Source: JADKAV01 sp041393775
GTDB taxonomy: Bacteria > Actinomycetota > Actinomycetes > S36-B12 > UBA10799
Assembly (NCBI GenBank): GCA_041393775.1
Contig: JAWKJM010000003.1
Location: 1,178,001-1,242,000, forward strand
Direction of reading: 5' to 3'
DNA: 64,000 nt
The translations under genes were made by a program, and so were the position numbers. Below the pieces are notes generated by a model that was not told the DNA's origin, searched no databases, and worked only from the letters and a program-made list of their open reading frames with translations. Positions 34,070 to 41,508 of the stretch are shown here, piece after piece (position 1 is the first letter of the stretch; every line of letters starts with the position of its first letter).

Positions 34070-34930
34070 GTGGTTGCGGAGACGGTGACGTTGTCGGCGG
34101 GCGCGGTCGCCCGACAACTGGGGATCTCCCCGGCCACGCTGCGCACCTGGGCAAGGCGTTACGGGCTTGAACCATCGGCTCGCAGCGAGGGGTCCCATCG
34201 CCGCTATTCCCCCGAGGACGTGGACCGCCTGGTAGCGATGCAGCGGCTGATGCGCTCCGGGATGCCGGTGGCAGACGCGGCCGGGCAGGTCCTGGCCAGT
34301 GCCCCGGAGCCCACTCGATTTGTCGAGGGCACCGGCGGTGAGTGCGGGTCGGGGGCCGTACGGTCCCTGTGGATGGCCGCGAAGGCCCTGGACGGACAGC
34401 GTTGTGCCCACATCGTGGCGGACAACGTGAGCCGATACGGAGTGGTCAGCACGTGGGGAGACCTGGTCGTCCCGGTTCTGCAGCGGGCCGGGGCGCAATG
34501 GGAGGAGAAGCACCTCGGCGTCGAGGTGGAGCACGTTCTGTCCGATGCCGTCACCGCGGGGTTGTTCTTGGACACCCATGTCAAACGCGAAGGCGTGTTG
34601 CTGGCCGCCACCGCGACCGAGGACCACGTCCTTCCGCTGTACGCGCTTCGAGCTGCTCTGGCGGAACACGGGATCGGGGTGGAGTTGCTGACCGCTCGCA
34701 CGCCCGCCACGGCGCTGGCCGACGCCACCCGGCGACTGCGCCCCAGCGTGATCATCTTGTGGTCGCACATTCCGGAGAATGCCGATGAGTCCGGATTCGC
34801 AGAACTGCCGGCGCTGCGACCCAGACCCGCGCTCGCGGTTGCCGGGCCGGGCTGGTCCCACTGGGACCGGCCTGCACCTCACCTGACCGGGTTATCCGAA
34901 GCCGTGAATTTCGTGCGCAGTCACTTGTGA
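34070..34930 (+). CDS. MerR-family regulator with CarH-like cobalamin-binding domain
   Basis: The 286-residue protein has an N-terminal MerR winged helix (GAVARQLGISPATLRTWARR, SHRRYSPEDVDRLVAMQRLM, residues 11-61), then a helical bundle and a flavodoxin-like domain. The bundle holds W144-x9-E154-H155, the W-x9-EH motif that contacts adenosylcobalamin in CarH-type photoreceptors. The next domain has T-E-D-H186-V-L-P, where the B12-ligating His is kept but the following Gly of D-x-H-x2-G is replaced by Pro. So B12 binding, and perhaps light sensing, is plausible but not proven. It is divergent from whiB and followed within 16 bp by the TPR-like gene. The GTG lies 7 nt after TAAGAC. Confidence 0.8.
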   Translation: MVAETVTLSAGAVARQLGISPATLRTWARRYGLEPSARSEGSHRRYSPEDVDRLVAMQRLMRSGMPVADAAGQVLASAPEPTRFVEGTGGECGSGAVRSLWMAAKALDGQRCAHIVADNVSRYGVVSTWGDLVVPVLQRAGAQWEEKHLGVEVEHVLSDAVTAGLFLDTHVKREGVLLAATATEDHVLPLYALRAALAEHGIGVELLTARTPATALADATRRLRPSVIILWSHIPENADESGFAELPALRPRPALAVAGPGWSHWDRPAPHLTGLSEAVNFVRSHL

Positions 34931-34946
34931 GGAATAGCCTTGAGGC

Positions 34947-35834
34947 ATGACGCCGCACCCGGGACTCGCGAAGTGCGAGTGGATGGTGTTCCACGGCGCT
35001 GTCAACGAAGCGCTTCCCGCTCTTGACGAACTCGACGATCTGACAGGTCGATCGGCTGTCTACGCCGTATGGCTGCGGGCGGTGGCGCTCGGCGCCTGCG
35101 GAAGGTACGGTGAGGCACTCGACCGGACAGAGACGGTCACGATCGGCACGCCCGAGTACTCGATGACCCGGTCGCTGAAAGCCAGTCTGCTTCGCCAACT
35201 GGGATGCCACGATCTGGCGCTGCGAGACGATCGGGAGGCGATGGCCAGTGCGGCCACGCCAGGTGCTGCCATCGAAGCCCTGACCGGGCTGGCCGCCGAT
35301 GCGGTGGGGATGCAGGATCCGCTGACGGCAGCCACGATGCTCGCGCAGGGTCGTTCCCTGTTGGCACGGGTGTCCGCCGACCCCGTCAGCGCGCCCACTT
35401 GGTGGCGCCACCGGGTTCGCGTCGAATGGGTCGCTTGTGAAGTTGCCTTGCTGGAAACGCGGTATGAGGATGCCCTTGCGCACGCGCGGGCGGCGCTCGA
35501 AACGGCTGAGGCGGCTAACGCACCGCGTCACGTGGCCAAGAGTCTGCTGTTCCTCGCCGTGGCGAACATCGAGACCGGTCGGCGCGATGCGGCCGTTCCG
35601 CTGCTCAAACGTTGTCTGGTGCTCAGCACCGCGATGGGATTCCTTGCGGTGGCATGGCCCGCCCACGCAGTGCTGGCGGCGCTGCTGAAGGACACCGACG
35701 AGCGATCGGCGCACACGCATTTCGTGGCGGCGAGCGCCATCATCGACACTCTGCGCGAGGGACTCACGGGCCAACTGGCCAACCGCTGGGATGCTCGAGC
35801 CGACATCGTGGCCCTGCACCGAGAGGCTTCCTGA
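34947..35834 (+). CDS. TPR-like helical repeat protein, function unknown
   Basis: The 295-residue protein is almost wholly alpha-helical with TPR-like pairs, for example VYAVWLRAVALGACGRYGEA, ARYEDALAHARAALETAEAA and KSLLFLAVANIETGRRDAAV. It has no signal peptide or membrane segment, so it is cytoplasmic and probably a protein-binding scaffold. It lies between a MerR/CarH-like regulator and bldM. TAGCCT (34935-34940) is 6 nt before the ATG, pointing to its own leaderless transcript, so it need not be co-transcribed with the MerR gene. I do not recognise a named family. Confidence 0.75.
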   Translation: MTPHPGLAKCEWMVFHGAVNEALPALDELDDLTGRSAVYAVWLRAVALGACGRYGEALDRTETVTIGTPEYSMTRSLKASLLRQLGCHDLALRDDREAMASAATPGAAIEALTGLAADAVGMQDPLTAATMLAQGRSLLARVSADPVSAPTWWRHRVRVEWVACEVALLETRYEDALAHARAALETAEAANAPRHVAKSLLFLAVANIETGRRDAAVPLLKRCLVLSTAMGFLAVAWPAHAVLAALLKDTDERSAHTHFVAASAIIDTLREGLTGQLANRWDARADIVALHREAS

Positions 35835-35912
35835 GGCTGGCTACCGCGGGGGGTTCAAGCAATCTCGCGTATCCGCCGATAGGGGGTCAGAAGTCCTTCG
35901 AGGAGGTGTCCA

Positions 35913-36500
35913 GTGACGTCGGTGTTGATCGTCGATGACGCGCCCGCGGTGCGTGATGGACTACGCCGCATGGTCGGCAGTCTGTCGGGCGTGGGCAGCG
36001 TCACTCTGGCGGCCAGCGGCGACGAGGCCGTGGCCAGGTTGATGAACGAGCGCGTGGACCTTGTACTCCTCGATGTGCGGATGCCGGGGATGAGTGGGCT
36101 GGAGTGCGCCAGGCGCCTCTTGCATTCCGACCCCACGGTACGGATCGTGATGCTGACGGCCGGCGATGATCCGCAGGCAGTGGCGACGGCCGTTGCCAAC
36201 GGGGCCGCGGGCTACATCTGTAAGGACGCCACACGACTCGAGATGGCGATCGCCATCCAGCATGTGGGCATGGTCGATCATCGCCAAGCGCAACCGTCCA
36301 CGCAGTTCCGGCTGTCGTCGCGCGAGACCCAGGTGCTCGACGGGATGTCACGCGGAATGTCGAACGGCGAGATCGGTCGCGAACTGTACCTCTCGGAGGA
36401 CACCATCAAGACCCACGCGAGGCGTCTGTTCCGCAAATTGCGGGCCTCGGACCGCGCGCAGGCGGTCGCGGTCGGGCTTCGCGCGGGACTGATCAACTGA
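35913..36500 (+). CDS. bldM: BldM-like orphan response regulator (NarL/LuxR type)
   Basis: The 195-residue protein has a receiver domain with all key residues (Asp8, Asp9, Asp54 in LLDVRMPG, Thr82, Lys104) and a C-terminal LuxR-type HTH (LSSRETQVLDGMSRGMSNGE, then LYLSEDTIKTHARRLFRKL). The HTH is very close to what I recall of Streptomyces BldM, a developmental regulator that works as a homodimer or with WhiI and is not controlled by ordinary phosphorylation. Location between whiB/whiD and guaB is also as in Streptomyces. No histidine kinase gene is adjacent. GAGGAGG precedes the GTG. Confidence 0.88.
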   Translation: MTSVLIVDDAPAVRDGLRRMVGSLSGVGSVTLAASGDEAVARLMNERVDLVLLDVRMPGMSGLECARRLLHSDPTVRIVMLTAGDDPQAVATAVANGAAGYICKDATRLEMAIAIQHVGMVDHRQAQPSTQFRLSSRETQVLDGMSRGMSNGEIGRELYLSEDTIKTHARRLFRKLRASDRAQAVAVGLRAGLIN

Positions 36501-36528
36501 TCGTCCGGCACCGCCGTAACCTTGGTGC

Positions 36529-38025
36529 ATGGAGTCCTCTTCCGTCCCCGACCTGTTCGCCCCCATCGGTCTCACTTTCGATGACGTCCTGCTCGTGCCC
36601 GCAGCATCTGATGTCGTGCCCTCGGAGGTGGATACCTCGACCCAGTTGACCCGGTCGTTGCGCCTGCGGGTACCGCTGGTCAGCAGCGCCATGGACACGG
36701 TCACCGAGGCACGCATGGCCATCGCCATGGCCCGGATCGGTGGGGCGGGCGTTCTGCACCGCAACATGTCCATCGAGGACCAGGCCTCGCAGGTCGACAT
36801 CGTGAAGCGCTCCGAAGCAGGCATGGTGAGCAATCCGGTCACCTGCCGGCCCACGGACTCGCTGGCCGACGTTGATGCCATGTGTCGTCACTACCGCATC
36901 TCGGGGCTGCCGGTCGTCGATGACGACGGGCATTTGCTGGGAATCGTGACCAACCGGGACATGCGATTCGAGGAGGACCGCTCGGTGCCGGTTGCACAGA
37001 TCATGACGGCTGCGCCGCTGGTCACCGGGAGCTTGGGGATCGACCCGACCGAGGCACTCGGCCTCCTGCGCCGCCACAAGATCGAGAAACTCCCGCTGGT
37101 GGATGCGGACAACCGCGTTCGTGGTCTCATCACGGTGAAGGACTACCTGAAGTCCGAGGCCTTCCCGCATGCGACGAAGGATTCGGCGGGCCGCTTGGTG
37201 GTCGGTGCAGCGGTCGGGGTGGGCGAGGATTCCTACAAGCGCGCACGCACCCTCGCCGAGGCGGGCGTCGACTTCGTGGTCGTCGATACCGCACATGGGC
37301 ACAGCCAGGCGGTGCTCGACATGGTCGCCCGCCTGAAGAACGACACCAACGTCGACGTCGTCGGCGGCAACATCGCCACCGCGGAGGCGGCCGTGGCGCT
37401 CGCCGACGCGGGGGCCGACGCAGTCAAGGTGGGGGTTGGGCCTGGTTCGATCTGCACCACCCGGGTCGTGGCAGGCGTGGGGGTGCCGCAGGTGACCGCG
37501 ATCCACGAAGTCGCCAGTGTTCTGCGTCCCAGGGGGCTGCCGGTGATCGCGGACGGCGGGTTGCAGTACAGCGGCGACATCGCCAAAGCCATGGTGGCCG
37601 GCGCGGACACCGTCATGCTGGGGTCGTTGCTGGCCGGTTGCGAGGAATCGCCCGGCGAGGTGGTTTTCGTGAGCGGCAAGCAGTTCAAGCAGTACCGCGG
37701 CATGGGGTCGCTGGGAGCGATGCAGAGCCGCGGGGAGGCGAAGTCCTTCTCCAAGGACCGGTACTTCCAGGACGACGTGCTCAGTGACGACAAACTCGTG
37801 CCGGAAGGCATCGAGGGACAAGTCCCGTACCGCGGCAAACTGTCCGTGGTCGCGCACCAGTTGATCGGGGGGCTGCGCGCGGCCATGGGCTACAGCGGTG
37901 CCGACTCGATCGACCGACTCCATTCGAAGGGCAGGTTCGTGCGGATCACCGCGGCCGGCTTGAAGGAAAGCCACCCGCATGACATCCAGATGACGGTGGA
38001 GGCCCCGAACTACCACCGCCGGTAG
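36529..38025 (+). CDS. guaB: Inosine-5'-monophosphate dehydrogenase
   Basis: GuaB oxidises IMP to XMP, the committed step to GMP. The 498-residue TIM-barrel enzyme carries two CBS domains (about residues 95-215: MVSNPVTCRPTDSLADVDAM, then VAQIMTAAPLVTG), the catalytic loop KVGVGPGSICTTRVVAGVG with the active-site Cys, DGGLQYSGD, and the flap RGMGSLGAM. The ATG lies 6 nt after TAACCT (36517-36522), a leaderless-type start. guaB3 and, 10 kb on, guaA complete the guanine group. Confidence 0.98.
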   Translation: MESSSVPDLFAPIGLTFDDVLLVPAASDVVPSEVDTSTQLTRSLRLRVPLVSSAMDTVTEARMAIAMARIGGAGVLHRNMSIEDQASQVDIVKRSEAGMVSNPVTCRPTDSLADVDAMCRHYRISGLPVVDDDGHLLGIVTNRDMRFEEDRSVPVAQIMTAAPLVTGSLGIDPTEALGLLRRHKIEKLPLVDADNRVRGLITVKDYLKSEAFPHATKDSAGRLVVGAAVGVGEDSYKRARTLAEAGVDFVVVDTAHGHSQAVLDMVARLKNDTNVDVVGGNIATAEAAVALADAGADAVKVGVGPGSICTTRVVAGVGVPQVTAIHEVASVLRPRGLPVIADGGLQYSGDIAKAMVAGADTVMLGSLLAGCEESPGEVVFVSGKQFKQYRGMGSLGAMQSRGEAKSFSKDRYFQDDVLSDDKLVPEGIEGQVPYRGKLSVVAHQLIGGLRAAMGYSGADSIDRLHSKGRFVRITAAGLKESHPHDIQMTVEAPNYHRR

Positions 38026-38175
38026 TCGCGGACCGACGCCCGTGGCCGGAACCCCGCGGGCGACGGTCGGGCGCGGGCACCGAGTTCTGACCCCTGGTCC
38101 GAGAACGGCGCCGCATCGTGTGCCGCGGCGCGGGGCCGACGCCGCCGATCGGCTCTGGCAGTAGGCTGTGTGCCC

Positions 38176-39285
38176 GTGAGCGACATCGTTATAGGGCTGT
38201 CCAAGTCGGCCCGAGCGGGCTACTCCTTCGACGACGTGGCCGTGGCGCCGCACAGGCGCACGCGTGATCCGGAAGCGGTGGACCTCAAGTGGCAGATGGA
38301 CGCGTACTCCTTCGAGTTGCCGATCGTGGCGGCGCCGATGGATTCGGTGGTCTCACCGGATACGGCTATCGCGATGGGTCATGCCGGTGGCCTGGCGGTC
38401 CTGAATCTCGAGGGGCTCTGGACGCGGTACGAGGACCCGAGTGCGGCGTTTGCCGAAATCCACCGGGTTTCCTCGCGCGAAGCGGTCGGGGTCCTGCAGC
38501 GTCTCTACGCCGAACCCATCAAGCCGGAGTTGATCGCGGCCCGCGTCCAGCAGATGCGCGACGCCAACATCACCGTGGCCGGGTCCCTGTCGCCCCAGAA
38601 GACACATGACTTCTTCCGCGACGTGATCTCAGCGGGGATCGACGTCTTCGTCATCCGCGGCACAACCGTCAGCGCCGAACACGTGAGTGCGGATCAGGAG
38701 CCGTTGAACCTCAAGCAGTTCATCTACGAACTCGATGTCCCGGTGCTGGTCGGCGGTGTGGCGACCTACCAGTCCGCGCTGCATCTGATGAGGGCCGGTG
38801 CCGCGGGCGTACTGGTCGGATTCGGTGGCGGAGCAAGTCATACGACGGCTGACGTACTGGGTGTGCGCGTTCCCATGGCGACCGCCGTGGCCGATGTCGC
38901 TGCCGCGCGCCGCGACTATCTCGACGAGTCGGGTGGGCGGTACGTCCACGTCGTGGCTGACGGTGCGATGGGCCGCAGCGGTGACATCGTCAAGGCGATC
39001 GCCTGTGGCGCTGACGCGGCGATGGTGGGATCGCCTTTGGCGCGCGCGAGCGACGCGCCCGGCGCCGGCAGACATTGGGGCATGGAAGCCACGCACGCGG
39101 AACTGCCGAGGGGTGAGATGGTCGAGTTCGAGACCGTCGGCACCTGGGACGAAATCCTGTTCGGTCCGTCCAGGGTCAGCGACGGCACCATGAATCTGGT
39201 GGGAGCCCTGCGACGGTCTGTCGCACTCTGCGGTTACTCGGACCTCAAGAGCTTCCAGCGAGTCGAAATGGTGCGCAGCCACTAG
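38176..39285 (+). CDS. guaB3: GuaB3 family IMP dehydrogenase-related protein
   Basis: The 369-residue protein has the IMPDH TIM barrel (GYSFDDVAVAPHRRTRDPEA, VAAPMDSVVSPDTA, DGAMGRSGDIVKAIACGADA) but no CBS domains. The catalytic-loop cysteine is missing: the equivalent stretch reads VGFGGGASHTTADVLGV. As recalled, this is typical of the actinobacterial GuaB3 group that always follows guaB; its reaction is not well established. GTG at 38176 is preferred to GTG 38170 because TAGGCT (38162-38167) sits 8 nt upstream. The 150 bp before it hold nothing else visible. Confidence 0.9.
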   Translation: MSDIVIGLSKSARAGYSFDDVAVAPHRRTRDPEAVDLKWQMDAYSFELPIVAAPMDSVVSPDTAIAMGHAGGLAVLNLEGLWTRYEDPSAAFAEIHRVSSREAVGVLQRLYAEPIKPELIAARVQQMRDANITVAGSLSPQKTHDFFRDVISAGIDVFVIRGTTVSAEHVSADQEPLNLKQFIYELDVPVLVGGVATYQSALHLMRAGAAGVLVGFGGGASHTTADVLGVRVPMATAVADVAAARRDYLDESGGRYVHVVADGAMGRSGDIVKAIACGADAAMVGSPLARASDAPGAGRHWGMEATHAELPRGEMVEFETVGTWDEILFGPSRVSDGTMNLVGALRRSVALCGYSDLKSFQRVEMVRSH

Positions 39286-39369
39286 GTGCGATGGTTTCAT
39301 CGGCTGGTCTCGGACTGCTGGAGGAGGTTCGGGCCCAGTGCTCCCGTGGGAGTCGTTTCGGCTAGTCAT

Positions 39370-39473
39370 GCGCGGCCGTGGCCGGCTGCCCGGCGGAAAT
39401 CGTTCGCGTTAGTGGTCCATGGCCGTGGCGGGCCGCCCTTTAGGCGGGGAAACGCCGGGCCGGAACCGCTCGG
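39370..39473 (+). repeat. Degenerate tandem units of the GGCGTTCAGG family
   Basis: Two decayed units precede palindrome copy 2: GGCCGTGGCCGGCTGCCCGG leading to TTCGCGTTAGTGGTCCATGG, then TTTAGGCGGGGAAACGCCGG leading to CTCGGGTTAGAG. The layout is the same as at 31021 and 40000, but the sequence is less well kept. Confidence 0.75.
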
Positions 39474-39541
39474 GTTAGAGAACGTGCACGAGGTTAGAGA
39501 AGCCACACGTGCGTTCACTAACCTGGTGCACGATCTCTAAC
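39474..39541. repeat. 68-nt GTTAGAGA palindrome, copy 2
   Basis: The left arm GTTAGAGAACGTGCACGAGG plus TTAGAGAA and the right arm ending CACGATCTCTAAC pair with a few mismatches around the loop GCCACACGTGCG. An extra half-site ATTCTCTAACCTCGCGGCC follows, as in copy 1. Confidence 0.92.
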
Positions 39542-39568
39542 CTCGCGACCATTCTCTAACCTCGCGGC

Positions 39569-39999
39569 CCACGTCTGCGGTGACCGAGTACACGGGCCGG
39601 AACTCTCGCCGCTCGTGCCTGATGTGAATTGGTCTGTCCCCGTGCAGGAGTTTTCCGCAGGCGGCTTCCGCGGTGCCCCACAGTTGCTCGCGGGACCCGA
39701 AGAAGTTGAAACGTTCGTGCGGGCCGGGCTTTGCTGTGGCCCGCAAGTGCTGTTCGTTGGCGTTCAGCGCGCGAAGAGCGTCAATGAACTGGACGCAACA
39801 TCAGCGAAGACCCAGTCGGTGGGCTACTGCTGGTAGTTGCCCGTCAGCCGAACACCGGCGGATCGGTCAGCGTGCACCACCGGCAGGTCGCCTCCGACAC
39901 GTGGCACGCGAACGTGAAGAAGCCCGCCCACCGGATTGGGCAGGTCCCGACAGTCCAGCCGCACGGGTTCCGGTTCGTCATCCGCGGCCGTGGCCTGCC
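39569..39999. other. Unassigned 431-bp segment between two repeat composites
   Basis: This stretch lies between the end of palindrome copy 2 and the tandem units before copy 3. Short open frames exist on both strands (for example 39537-39746 minus, 69 codons), but none has a recognisable family, ribosome site or promoter. The first 60 bases resemble the sequence after copies 1 and 3. It may be the decayed inside of a mobile unit or simple spacer. Confidence 0.4.
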
Positions 40000-40111
40000 G
40001 CGGCGTTCAGGCGGGCAATGCCGGGCTGAGATCGCTCGCGTTAGTCCTCCTGGGCCGTGGCCGGCCGCGGCGTTCAGGCGGGAAATGCCGGGCTGAGATC
40101 GCTCGCGTTAG
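40000..40111 (+). repeat. Tandem direct repeat, GGCGTTCAGGCGGG unit, two copies
   Basis: Units start at 40000 and 40067 (period 67): GCGGCGTTCAGGCGGGCAAT, then GCTGAGATCGCTCGCGTTAG, repeated nearly unchanged. The spacer holds GGGCCGTGGCCGGCC. The second unit merges with palindrome copy 3. Confidence 0.9.
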
Positions 40112-40174
40112 AGAATGTGCACGAGGTTAGAGAAGCCACACGTGCATTCTCTAACCTCGTGCACATTCTCTAAC
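40107..40174. repeat. 68-nt GTTAGAGA palindrome, copy 3 (perfect)
   Basis: Both 28-nt arms are exact reverse complements (left arm begins GTTAGAGAATGTGCACGAGG), with loop GCCACACGTGCA. Compared with copies 1 and 2 it lacks the extra half-site; the following sequence up to about 40281 (CCTGCGGCCACCGAG through GCCGAACGGGAACG) resembles that after copy 1. From 40282 to the L,D-transpeptidase stop nothing else is seen. Confidence 0.95.
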
Positions 40175-40346
40175 CTCCCGGCCAACCCCTGCGGCCACCG
40201 AGTGCACGAGCCGTTGCGAACTAGACCTTCAGACTCCCGCTCGGACCTGAAGGCGTCCACGCGCCGAACGGGAACGCATGAGCCTAACGCGAACCCTTCG
40301 GCGGCCGTTGTGCGACTTGGTCTGCTGTCTGTCGGGGTCCACCGAT

Positions 40347-41231
40347 TCAGCGGCCGTAGCCACCCAGTGGTGCGGACCGCCCCCGCCAGTAGTTGCCGTA
40401 AACGAACACCCGGTCCCGGACCGCAAGGCGTTTGAACAGCCAGTCCTGCTGCCTGGGCCAAGTGCGAACGCAGCCGTGCGACATGGGCTTGGTCCGGATC
40501 GGCTTGCGCACTCCGTGGAAGGCGATCCCGCGGTCGAAGTAGATGGGCCGGTACAGCCCCGGACGGCCGTCGGGTTCCGGGAACAGGGAACTGCGCTGCC
40601 AGGCATTGACCTTGTAGTAGACACGCTTAAAACCGGGCCGGGTCCTGTGGAACCCGTTGTCCTTGCCTGTGCTCACGGGCAGAACCCGCAGCACGACCCC
40701 CTTGTTGTCGGTCACGTAGGTGGCCTGGCAAGTGAGACTGACCAGCGCCTTGACCCCCAGGAGTTTCCTCGGCAGCACTGGCAGTTCGGTGGCGTCGATG
40801 ATCTCCGCTCGCAATTGCGCCCTGGCCAGCTTGCGGGTGGCCGTGCGGCCGTTGAGATCCCGGTATACGCACAGGGCCCGTCGCGTCGTCTTCGTGAGGC
40901 GTCCGTCGACCTTGCCCGTCGGAAGACCGAGGCTATCGAGGGCCGTTTCAAGTTGCAGTTTCGGATCGGTCGTCGGGGTGATCGTCGGCGAGGGGGTTAG
41001 GGGAGGAGGGGTCGGCGTCATCGGCGGAGTGGTCTGCGCCGGAGTGGTCGGCGTCGAAGGGTCCGGGGACGGCGAGGTCGGAGGCGGCGAGACGGTTGGC
41101 GTGGTCGACGGGCTCGTGCTGGAACCGGGCCCTCCCCCGGGTTCGGCCACGACAGGGGCATTCCCGAGTGCGGCGATGGCCAACGGGGTCACGAGCGCGG
41201 TGGCGGTGATCCATTTGGCGGCGGGGAGCAT
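40347..41231 (-). CDS. Secreted L,D-transpeptidase (YkuD family)
   Basis: The 294-residue protein has a signal peptide (MLPAAKWITATALVTPLAIA), then a Ser/Thr/Pro-rich linker of about 55 residues and a peptidoglycan-binding-like helical segment (LETALDSLGLPTGKVDGRLT). The C-terminal YkuD domain has IAFHG and SHGCVR with the catalytic Cys254. It makes 3-3 cross-links or attaches proteins to peptidoglycan. The linker is a plausible target for the PMT mannosyltransferase encoded upstream. TACCGT lies 6 nt before the ATG, so the transcript may be leaderless, and a perfect palindrome covers the -35 region. Confidence 0.9.
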   Translation of the reverse strand: MLPAAKWITATALVTPLAIAALGNAPVVAEPGGGPGSSTSPSTTPTVSPPPTSPSPDPSTPTTPAQTTPPMTPTPPPLTPSPTITPTTDPKLQLETALDSLGLPTGKVDGRLTKTTRRALCVYRDLNGRTATRKLARAQLRAEIIDATELPVLPRKLLGVKALVSLTCQATYVTDNKGVVLRVLPVSTGKDNGFHRTRPGFKRVYYKVNAWQRSSLFPEPDGRPGLYRPIYFDRGIAFHGVRKPIRTKPMSHGCVRTWPRQQDWLFKRLAVRDRVFVYGNYWRGRSAPLGGYGR

Positions 41232-41252
41232 TCAATCACGGTAGCGGAGGTG

Positions 41253-41267
41253 GATCGTTCAACGATC
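41253..41267. promoter_or_regulatory. Palindromic operator candidate upstream of the L,D-transpeptidase gene
   Basis: GATCGTT-C-AACGATC is a perfect 7-bp inverted repeat. It begins 10 bp upstream of the predicted -10 box (41238-41243, minus strand) and so overlaps the -35 region, a typical repressor position. The rest of 41268-41508 holds the gabD2 promoter and nothing else I can name. Confidence 0.45.
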
Positions 41268-41508
41268 ACCCGGTGTTGCTGATCCGTTAATCGGTCATAC
41301 GGCTCGTTCTGCCGGGATCCATGTTCGACTTTCGGCCTTGCGATCGCCCGATCGTCGCGGAGTCCGGTCGTCAACCACTGCGATCTCGACGGATTCGCAA
41401 AAGCGCATGCAGACTCGCCGAACGAGTCGACGATGGCGCCTGCGCCGGCGCTGATCCGGTTTGGGCTTTCCCCCCGGTGGGAACGCCTTCCGGGTTTAGT
41501 CTGGCCAC

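Noticed and set aside
39537..39746. A 69-codon minus-strand frame in the guaB3 gap
   Set aside because: No ribosome site, promoter or recognised family; it runs into the palindrome, which supplies its end.
31021..40180. CRISPR-like regular repeats at 31021, 39370 and 40000
   Set aside because: There are only two units per site with a 20-nt spacer, the spacers are similar to each other, and no cas genes are present.
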